A DNA stretch of 5,267 bases, taken from NCBI GenBank assembly GCA_946482545.1, contig CAMLRX010000203.1, forward strand, positions 1 to 5,267, in the 5' to 3' direction. Positions 1-5,267 of the stretch are shown in pieces; positions within the stretch are counted from its first letter, which is position 1; every line of letters starts with the position of its first letter. Position numbers and translations under genes: made by a program. The notes below the pieces were generated by a model. It ran no database searches and was not told where the DNA came from. It saw only the letters and a program-made list of their open reading frames with translations. The DNA is from an uncultured Flavihumibacter sp. Its GTDB lineage: Bacteria > Bacteroidota > Bacteroidia > Chitinophagales > Chitinophagaceae.

Positions 1-1233
1 AAGTACAATGCTTACCAGGCCATCGGCAGCGTGGGCGGGCTTCCCTTCAACCGCCTCAGTGTACGCGGCTACGGCGGCACCAGCGCGGTGATTCCCAATT
101 ACAACCAGCCGGCCAACAACCAGCTTTCCTGGGAAGAGACCCGGCAGTGGAACATCGGCGGCGATATGGGGCTCTTCAACGACAGGCTCACCATTACAGC
201 AGACGCTTACCGTAAGTATACTGATGGGATCATCTTCGACGCCCAGTTCCCGGACTACTCCGGCTATTCATCCTCCAAAGGAAACTTCGTAGATGTGGTG
301 AACATGGGCTGGGAACTTTCGCTGGAAGGATTCATCTTCCCCCGCAACAACAAATTCACCTGGTCGGTGCAAACTTACCTGGCGCAGAACCAGAACTACA
401 TCGCGCAACTGCCCAACGGCGGAAGAGACTTCATCAATACCGGTCAGGGTTATGCGTATGTAACGGGGCAGCCCACCAACCTGTATTACATGCATGAATA
501 CCGCGGTGTGGTAAAAGATCCCGCCACCGTTCCTGTGAACCCGCTTAACGGCTTGCCTATGCGCATTGCCGGCGACTTTGGCCTCGGAATACTCTGGCCC
601 TCCGGTTATTTTTATCCGGGCATGCCGATGTTCACCGATGTGGACGGCGATTTCATGATCACTGAAGACACGCGGGACATGAAATTCATTGAAGGCAAAT
701 CGCCCAACCCGAAAATTATCGGCGGCGTGAACACCTTCATGAAATTCGGCAACTTCAGCCTGCGGGTGATGTCTAATTTTAGCTTCGGCAGTTGGATCTA
801 CAACTATACACTGCAGCGCCAGATAGACCGCTACAACAGGGCACACGTATGGTTTCCGGGCGCTACCTATACGCTGTACGAAGACTATTCTTTCTATGAT
901 CCCTCCAAAGGCGCAGCATCAGACCTGCCCAGGATGGAAGTGGACTACTCCGATGCGGGTGGCGTACGCTCCTTCCGTCGTTCCAGCATGTACCTGGAGC
1001 GGGGTGATTTCTGGAAAATATCTGACGCCATTGTAACCTATACCATCCCCACAAGGATCACCAAACGCATTTCAGCATCACAGATACAGGTGAACGCAGC
1101 CATGACCAATGTATGGCAGTGGCAGGCGAGCAGTGTGCCCGACGCCACCATGGTGAACGCCCGCGGGGAAGATTACGGAGACGGCTACCCGATGGGAAGA
1201 AGGTACAACCTTGGCCTGCGCTTCGTTTTCTAA
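1..1233 (+). CDS. SusC/RagA-family TonB-dependent outer-membrane receptor, C-terminal part (5' end outside window)
   Basis: This is the end of an outer-membrane beta-barrel transporter that, with its SusD partner, imports oligosaccharides or peptides using TonB/ExbBD energy. The frame is open from base 1, giving 410 residues before TAA at 1231-1233. SusC proteins are usually about 1000-1150 residues, so the signal peptide, carboxypeptidase-like domain, TonB box, plug and early barrel strands lie upstream. Family features seen: the barrel segment LSWEETRQWNIGGD at about fragment residues 42-55, followed by LFNDRLTITADAY; alternating polar/aromatic strands throughout; YLERGDFWKISDAIVTYTIP at 331-350, the usual penultimate-strand region; and a final strand RRYNLGLRFVF ending in Phe, the expected outer-membrane insertion signal. 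A GTG at 31 is an internal Val codon, not a start. The SusD gene follows after 20 bases, the normal susC-susD order. The substrate cannot be read from this fragment. Confidence 0.95.
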   Translation, partial: KYNAYQAIGSVGGLPFNRLSVRGYGGTSAVIPNYNQPANNQLSWEETRQWNIGGDMGLFNDRLTITADAYRKYTDGIIFDAQFPDYSGYSSSKGNFVDVVNMGWELSLEGFIFPRNNKFTWSVQTYLAQNQNYIAQLPNGGRDFINTGQGYAYVTGQPTNLYYMHEYRGVVKDPATVPVNPLNGLPMRIAGDFGLGILWPSGYFYPGMPMFTDVDGDFMITEDTRDMKFIEGKSPNPKIIGGVNTFMKFGNFSLRVMSNFSFGSWIYNYTLQRQIDRYNRAHVWFPGATYTLYEDYSFYDPSKGAASDLPRMEVDYSDAGGVRSFRRSSMYLERGDFWKISDAIVTYTIPTRITKRISASQIQVNAAMTNVWQWQASSVPDATMVNARGEDYGDGYPMGRRYNLGLRFVF

Positions 1234-1253
1234 ACCAGTTCCTTCATTCAAAA

Positions 1254-2864
1254 ATGAACCAAATGCAAAAGCTTTCTCTATATTGTTTACTCCTGGGCCT
1301 TGTGTTAACGGGCTGCACCAAACTGCTGGACCAGGAGCCCTACGCCCGCGCCAATGGCGATACGTTCTGGGAAACGGCCAATGATGCCGAAAAAGGTGTG
1401 GCGGGAACTTATGCCCTGCTGCGTGATGCGCTGGCCGATGGGCGCCTCTTTGAATATGGTGACCTTACCACCGATCTTTTCAGGAAAGGATGGAACGCAG
1501 GCAACGATAAATTTTACCTTCCCGGCGAATTGTCTGTAACAAGCAGTTCACGGGAATGGGCATCCGCAGGAATGGAAAATCCTTTCCAGGACTGGACCGG
1601 ATTTTATAAAGTGGTCAACTTCTCCAATGTGGCCATCCGCAGGATCGGAGCCATGCCGGAAGCCGCTTTTGGGAACGATGTTTCCAGGAAGAATAAACTG
1701 CTTGGTGAGGCGCATTTCCTTCGCGGGCTGGCGTATTTCATGCTGGCGCGCATCTGGGGAGATGTGCCCCTGGTAACCGATCCTATTGAAAGCACGGAGC
1801 AATCCATTGATGCGGAAGGGAATCCCGTAAAACTGGCGCGCAGCGCGGAAAAGGATATACTTCAACTGGTATTCTCTGATGCCACAAAAGCCATCAGCCT
1901 GTTATCTTATGGCACCGTGGGTTCCGTACAATGGGGCATCCGCGCCAACAAAGCCAGCGCACAAGCCCTGGAAGCACACGCGGCCCTGTGGATTGCCAGC
2001 AGAACCGAGCCTGATAAAAAGGATCAGTTCATTGATGTCTGTACAAAAGCCATCGACAGCATCATGACACTGGGCAATTACACGCTCGCCGCTTACGTTA
2101 CCGATACGGAAGTGAAAAACATGTTCAAAGGCAAATCCACAGAAGCCGTTTTTGAACTGAACATTTCGCCTGAAGACGCCGAAACATTCCGCATCGACAA
2201 TGGCAACGGGCTGGAAGGCAAAACCGCCCTGTTCCCCACACGAGAACTGGACAACAACTACAACCGCGTTTATTGGATACCGCTGGCGAAGAAAGCATTG
2301 CTGTACGAAGGCGGTGCCACCACCACCGACCGCCGTGCCAACCTTTTCTTACGCGCCTGGAATTCATCCCGTACCGAACCGGCCCACGACAACCCTGCCC
2401 TCTGGCCCGAAGTAACCTGCCTGAAAAAGTTCGAGAACATGGTTGCCGACGACCAGGCCACCGCCGGAGAATACCGTGCCTTCTTCGCAGGCAGCAATAT
2501 CCCCATATTCAGGCTCAGCGAACTGGTACTGCTGGCCGCAGAAGCGCATGCCAAAAAGAACAATACCGCGCGCGCCAAAGAACTGTTGCTGCTCATCCGC
2601 CAGCGGGCGGGCCTGAACCAGGTAACTGTTCCCGACAGCGAACTGGTAACCGAAGTGCTGAAAGAAAGAAGAAGGGAACTGATCGGCGAAGGACATATCT
2701 TCTTCGATTACATCCGCAACAACAGCTTCCCCGACGTTTCGGCCATGAACGCCACACGCATCAGCCGGAAAGGTTATTTCTGGCCGGTACGTTACAACAA
2801 TATCCGTAAAAACCCCGCACTGGTACAAACCTCTTACTGGATCGGGAAAGTATTCGACAACTAA
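1254..2864 (+). CDS. SusD/RagB-family nutrient-binding outer-membrane lipoprotein
   Basis: This is the surface lipoprotein that caps the SusC channel and binds its substrate. I chose ATG 1254 (536 residues) because it gives a short signal peptide, a hydrophobic core at 7-18 and lipobox LTGC with Cys21. ATG 1263 would also keep the signal, whereas upstream extension into susC would bury it. Family landmarks: N-terminal helical region FWETANDAEKGVAGTYALLR (38-57); the hallmark LLGEAHFLRGLAYFMLARIW followed by GDVPLV (149-174); a TPR-like helix KASAQALEAHAALW (233-246); IFRLSELVLLAAEAHAKKN (418-436) and AKELLLLIRQRAGL (441-454); LKERRRELIGEGHIFFDYIR (469-488); and C-terminal FWPVRYNNIRKNPALVQTSYW (509-529). 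Length is typical and the gene is intact. It lies 20 bases after susC and 12 bases before the FAS1 gene, so it is probably co-transcribed and possibly translationally coupled. Family assignment is secure; the ligand is unknown. Confidence 0.97.
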   Translation: MNQMQKLSLYCLLLGLVLTGCTKLLDQEPYARANGDTFWETANDAEKGVAGTYALLRDALADGRLFEYGDLTTDLFRKGWNAGNDKFYLPGELSVTSSSREWASAGMENPFQDWTGFYKVVNFSNVAIRRIGAMPEAAFGNDVSRKNKLLGEAHFLRGLAYFMLARIWGDVPLVTDPIESTEQSIDAEGNPVKLARSAEKDILQLVFSDATKAISLLSYGTVGSVQWGIRANKASAQALEAHAALWIASRTEPDKKDQFIDVCTKAIDSIMTLGNYTLAAYVTDTEVKNMFKGKSTEAVFELNISPEDAETFRIDNGNGLEGKTALFPTRELDNNYNRVYWIPLAKKALLYEGGATTTDRRANLFLRAWNSSRTEPAHDNPALWPEVTCLKKFENMVADDQATAGEYRAFFAGSNIPIFRLSELVLLAAEAHAKKNNTARAKELLLLIRQRAGLNQVTVPDSELVTEVLKERRRELIGEGHIFFDYIRNNSFPDVSAMNATRISRKGYFWPVRYNNIRKNPALVQTSYWIGKVFDN

Positions 2865-2876
2865 AATCATTTCACC

Positions 2877-3614
2877 ATGAAAAATAGCTGGATCGCTGCC
2901 GCATTGCTGCTCGTGTTTTCTTCCTGCAAAAAAGAAAACTACCGCATCGACGGTGGCACACACAACGAACAGGTGAACAGCACCACCTTCGATTTCATCC
3001 GCAACCATCCTGAACTCAGCCTGTTCGGTGAACTCATCGAAAAAGCAGGTTACAAAGACCTCGTGAACACGCCCAACGCCACGTTATTCGTCGCCGATAA
3101 CATGGCCGTCCGGAAATACCTGAACAGGGTTTGGGTAGACCAGGTGGACCAGACCAATAACCAGACGCCCTACCTGTTAAGTGATATCCCTCTCGGGAAA
3201 CTGCAGGATTCGCTCCGTATTTACATTGTACCGAACAGGATCGAAAGAAAGGACCTTAACGCCACTGGCGCTTTCTTCACCACTCAAAAGGGAGACTCCA
3301 TAAAAGTGACCCTTGAAAAAAGGTACAACGATCCTGTGGCCGCCTGGGAAGGAGGCTATGTGTACAGCAACTATATGAGCACCACCCCGGAGTTCATCTA
3401 CATCCGCAGAAGGATCGGCCTCAACTGGGATGACCCCGCCGCAACGGGTATACCTCCCGCGGAAAAAGACAAATACGAAGTAATCAAAAGTTCAGGCATC
3501 AAAACCACCACGGGCATGGTACACGTAATAGGCGGTGCCAGGGACAGTTTCTACGATAAATCGGAAGCGCATACCCTGTTCTTCCGGCCAGGCCGCGACA
3601 AGCCCCAGCGTTGA
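2877..3614 (+). CDS. Lipoprotein with a divergent fasciclin (FAS1) domain
   Basis: This is a 245-residue predicted lipoprotein. MKNSWIAAALLLVFSSC is a short lipoprotein signal with acylation at Cys17. The N-terminal half looks like FAS1, an extracellular fold of roughly 130-150 residues linked to adhesion or protein-protein contact: TTFDFIRNHPELSLFGELIE at 36-55 matches the opening helices, and NATLFVADNMAVRKYL (67-82) corresponds to the H1 region, usually TLFAPTN-like. SGIKTTTGMVHVIGG (206-220) resembles the H2 region, where FAS1 domains end in G-x-V/I-H-V-I. About 120 residues separate the two, including the segment RRRIGLNWDDPAATGIPPAE (177-196), which I cannot place in the standard fold. 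Similar FAS1 lipoproteins, as I recall, often follow susCD in Bacteroidota beside DUF5007-type genes, as here. The likely role is an accessory outer-membrane component of the uptake complex; no enzymatic motif is visible. ATG 2877 is the first in-frame start giving the signal peptide. The FAS1 call is fairly confident; the function is inferred. Confidence 0.8.
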   Translation: MKNSWIAAALLLVFSSCKKENYRIDGGTHNEQVNSTTFDFIRNHPELSLFGELIEKAGYKDLVNTPNATLFVADNMAVRKYLNRVWVDQVDQTNNQTPYLLSDIPLGKLQDSLRIYIVPNRIERKDLNATGAFFTTQKGDSIKVTLEKRYNDPVAAWEGGYVYSNYMSTTPEFIYIRRRIGLNWDDPAATGIPPAEKDKYEVIKSSGIKTTTGMVHVIGGARDSFYDKSEAHTLFFRPGRDKPQR

Positions 3615-3651
3615 TCACTTCTTTTTCTGAAACAGTTCAATACCATTCAAC

Positions 3652-4809
3652 ATGAACAAACAATCTATTTTATACGGCCTCATCCTTGCAGCGGGCATCT
3701 TCAGCTCCTGCAAACGGCCTTCTGAAATCGGCTTCATCAGCGACCGCATCGACACGAAAGAAGACACCATCCTCGTGGCCCGGGGTGTGGTGCAGGAATC
3801 ACAGATCCCTGAGATTGATGGCTCCAGCCGTCCGCTCGAATTCAAGATACTCCAGGCACGTTACCGTGGCCCGAACGGCGGCACCATGACCTCCGAGCAA
3901 CTGCTGAAACCACAACAGGTGCGTACCTGGAAACAGGCATTCGACCGCACCAAACATACCACCAACGAGCAGATATTCTCTATCATCAACGATACACTGC
4001 TCGCGCCGGTGATCATGAACCCCAACAACGGGCAATTGCTTTTCCAGACCTCTACCCAATACCTCACGGAAAGCGACCTGTACTTCCTGGATGTGGAAGT
4101 GAAAAACAAAAGAGGTACGCGGGTGGTGAACGATTTCGCACTCATCAAACTCGCGCCCATTATTCCTTTTGAAGTAACCACCAACGTGAACCGGGTGCGC
4201 ATCTTCTACCTTACGGAAGACAAAAGCAAAAAAATACAGTTGTACGCGTACAATCCGGAAGACCTTCCCAAGTACCAACGTGACCTTGTGGCAGGAACCG
4301 CGCCTTATGTAAAACTGGAGCGCATCTCCAACGACCCCACCCCGGGCATTAAAGTGGAACTGACCTACAAAGACAGCAAGGGAAAAATTGTAAACCCCCA
4401 GGAAATTCAGGGATGGCCGGCAACAGGCGCGGGCACCATCGCGGGCACCTACCAGAACTGGTACTGGAACAGCACGGATACTATTTACACCAGTAATGCC
4501 GTAACATTTGAGTTCCCGCTCACACCCTGGCCTTATTACAGCGCCAACTGGCCCTACCCTTCCGTTAACCACTCGCTGGCCTATCATGAAACAAAGAACC
4601 CCATTCCAATGGCTGGTGTTAAGTTGGATACCGCGGCGCTCATCAACGATCCCGCCAATATTACCGGTGCGGCGAACATCAATAATTTCCGGCAAAGTTA
4701 TGAGGCGGAAAAAGGCTTTATCAGCCTGTACAACACGTTCGCCATCCGCTTCAACCAGGGCGGCACCTGGCGCGTAACGGTCACCTTTCCCGGTGTGGAG
4801 CTTCCTTAA
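3652..4809 (+). CDS. Lipoprotein resembling the DUF5007 family
   Basis: This is a complete 385-residue predicted lipoprotein. MNKQSILYGLILAAGIFSSC gives lipobox FSSC with Cys20. The N-terminal part (about 25-168) resembles DUF5007-type proteins from memory: IGFISDRIDTKEDTILVARG (26-45), then EIDGSSRPLEFKILQAR (54-70), MNPNNGQLLFQ (122-132), and YFLDVEVKNKRGTRVVNDFA (144-163), the last looking like an immunoglobulin-like beta-strand pair. The C-terminal half is beta-rich and ends in an aromatic tract (269-302, with two WPY motifs) and a terminal strand TWRVTVTFPG (372-381). No catalytic motif is apparent. It follows the FAS1 gene after 37 bases. The position in a SusCD operon and the lipid anchor suggest an accessory binding or scaffold protein of the outer-membrane complex, by analogy with SusE/SusF/SGBP proteins; I see no SusE/SusF homology. 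The family name is from recollection and needs a profile search. The gene model itself is secure. Confidence 0.78.
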   Translation: MNKQSILYGLILAAGIFSSCKRPSEIGFISDRIDTKEDTILVARGVVQESQIPEIDGSSRPLEFKILQARYRGPNGGTMTSEQLLKPQQVRTWKQAFDRTKHTTNEQIFSIINDTLLAPVIMNPNNGQLLFQTSTQYLTESDLYFLDVEVKNKRGTRVVNDFALIKLAPIIPFEVTTNVNRVRIFYLTEDKSKKIQLYAYNPEDLPKYQRDLVAGTAPYVKLERISNDPTPGIKVELTYKDSKGKIVNPQEIQGWPATGAGTIAGTYQNWYWNSTDTIYTSNAVTFEFPLTPWPYYSANWPYPSVNHSLAYHETKNPIPMAGVKLDTAALINDPANITGAANINNFRQSYEAEKGFISLYNTFAIRFNQGGTWRVTVTFPGVELP

Positions 4810-4843
4810 AAAATATTCATCACAGCAAATACTATCAGAAAAA
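4810..4843 (+). promoter_or_regulatory. A/T-rich leader and start context of the last gene
   Basis: This 34-base gap between the DUF5007-like gene and the next start is A/T-rich (26 of 34 bases) and ends in a run of A directly before ATG 4844. It contains no Shine-Dalgarno-like purine box, which fits Bacteroidota translation starts that rely on A-rich, unstructured leaders. I found no Bacteroidota -7 element of the TAnnTTTG type and no terminator hairpin, so read-through from upstream is the simplest reading. Confidence 0.5.
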
Positions 4844-5267
4844 ATGAAATTAAGGCTCAACACGCTTCAGCAACTTTGCATTCCCTTTGTCGCGGTCATT
4901 ACCGCTTCAACAGCATTCTTTTCCCTTCCAAAGCAAGAAACGGTGGAGGTACTGCCTGCTCCCAAAACAGTGAACATAATTGTGGTGTACCATAACCCCA
5001 AAGTGTTCATCAACAACGAGCAGGGCAAACGTTTCCATGAGATATTCGGCTGGAACGATCCGGTGGAACTGAACCGCATTTACAAAGATTCGCTGGAAGC
5101 TTTTTCCCATGGCACCATACGGTACAACATCGTAAAAGTGATTGATGAAGAAAGACTATGGACGCAGTTCAAAGATTCCACGGAACATCTTTCCGCGGGA
5201 AGGGCCTACGGTCTGTTGAAAGAAAAAGGATGGAACGAATTGAAAAAGAAAGAAACCCGCTTCGATT
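4844..5267 (+). CDS. Secreted protein of unknown function, N-terminal part (3' end outside window)
   Basis: ATG 4844 opens a frame that stays open to the window edge (141 full codons). The N-terminus looks like a Sec signal: Lys2 and Arg4, then a hydrophobic stretch CIPFVAVITASTAFF (12-26), with possible cleavage near Ala22-Ala24. Cys12 sits too early, before the hydrophobic core, to be a lipobox, so this protein appears to be exported but not lipidated, unlike the three preceding lipoproteins. The mature part starts with a beta-strand VNIIVVYHNPKVF (43-55), then GKRFHEIFGWNDPVELNRIY (61-80), then SHGTIRYNIVKVIDEE (88-103), followed by charged helices. I recall, without verification, the pattern of a strand ending in NP, then HE-x-x-GWNDP, then a GxxRY strand from large uncharacterised secreted proteins in other phyla; I know no function for them. 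Codon use and leader style match the neighbours, and the 34-base gap suggests the same operon. The missing C-terminus is where any catalytic domain would be recognised. Confidence 0.85.
   Translation, partial: MKLRLNTLQQLCIPFVAVITASTAFFSLPKQETVEVLPAPKTVNIIVVYHNPKVFINNEQGKRFHEIFGWNDPVELNRIYKDSLEAFSHGTIRYNIVKVIDEERLWTQFKDSTEHLSAGRAYGLLKEKGWNELKKKETRFD

Larger units (their letters stand above)
1..5267 (+). other. Probable SusCD-type operon (nutrient uptake locus), both ends outside window
   Basis: Five co-directional genes are separated by 20, 12, 37 and 34 bases, with no intergenic hairpin followed by a T run and no recognisable promoter between them. The order is SusC, SusD, FAS1 lipoprotein, DUF5007-like lipoprotein, secreted unknown. 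All five products carry, or in the case of SusC would be expected to carry, export signals to the envelope. Start contexts share A/T-rich leaders without Shine-Dalgarno boxes. Operon structure is inferred from spacing and direction only; the promoter, any SusR/HTCS or ECF-sigma/anti-sigma regulator and the 3' limit are not in view. Confidence 0.75.

Noticed and set aside
268..846. Antisense open frame of 192 codons inside susC
   Set aside because: A shadow of the TonB-dependent receptor frame; no protein-family resemblance.
1113..1253. Upstream extension of the susD frame into susC
   Set aside because: It would add 47 residues before the signal peptide and overlap the end of susC by about 120 bases; the lipobox at Cys21 from ATG 1254 decides the start.
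2273..2809. Alternative + strand frame of 178 codons within susD
   Set aside because: The translation is Arg/Pro/Gln-rich low-complexity material typical of a shifted GC-rich gene, while the SusD frame carries all family motifs through this stretch.
2364..3008. Antisense open frame of 214 codons spanning the susD/FAS1 junction
   Set aside because: It overlaps two well-supported genes on the other strand, has no recognisable domain, and crosses their intergenic gap without any start context of its own.
3615..3651. Possible terminator or internal promoter in the widest intergenic gap
   Set aside because: There is a short T run (CTTTTTC) but no inverted repeat before it, and no TAnnTTTG-type -7 element; nothing beyond an A/T-rich leader can be supported.
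4429..4449. Tandem-like GCGGGCACC copies at 4429-4437 and 4441-4449
   Set aside because: Only two 9-base copies encoding GT-x-AGT in frame; too short to be a repeat element.
3799..4863. Long antisense open frame of 354 codons on the - strand
   Set aside because: It lies opposite the DUF5007-like gene, which has a lipoprotein signal, good family resemblance and operon context. The antisense translation is low in recognisable motifs and is explained by the biased third positions of the real gene.
1485..5237. Exact 13-base repeat AAAGGATGGAACG at 1485-1497 and 5225-5237
   Set aside because: Both copies encode KGWN in unrelated proteins; short, with no extended similarity around them, so coincidence is likely.

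Overview
The window is part of a Bacteroidota chromosome. It most resembles the Chitinophagaceae/Sphingobacteriales side of the phylum. The evidence is a SusC/SusD pair, Bacteroidota-style lipoprotein signals, start codons preceded by A/T-rich leaders instead of Shine-Dalgarno sequences, and moderately high GC with C/G-rich third codon positions. The genus is inferred from protein style only and was not searched.

Layout: everything reads left to right on the + strand, and five genes fill almost all of the window. (1) 1-1233 is the C-terminal part of a SusC/RagA TonB-dependent outer-membrane receptor; its N-terminus lies upstream of the window. (2) 1254-2864 is a complete SusD/RagB substrate-binding lipoprotein. 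(3) 2877-3614 is a lipoprotein with a divergent fasciclin (FAS1) domain. (4) 3652-4809 is a lipoprotein resembling the DUF5007 family. (5) 4844-5267 is the N-terminal part of a secreted protein of unknown function that runs off the right edge. Gaps between genes are 20, 12, 37 and 34 bases. None contains a recognisable terminator hairpin or promoter, so the genes are most simply read as one transcript whose promoter lies upstream.

Working model: SusC forms the outer-membrane channel and SusD its lid. The FAS1 and DUF5007-like lipoproteins are probably accessory surface or periplasm-facing partners, as with extra surface glycan-binding proteins in other SusCD loci. The last gene is the only candidate in view for an enzyme or other effector. 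No glycoside hydrolase, polysaccharide lyase, sulfatase, peptidase, regulator, mobile element, RNA gene or CRISPR array is visible, so the substrate cannot be assigned. No stretch of 300 bases lacks a gene.
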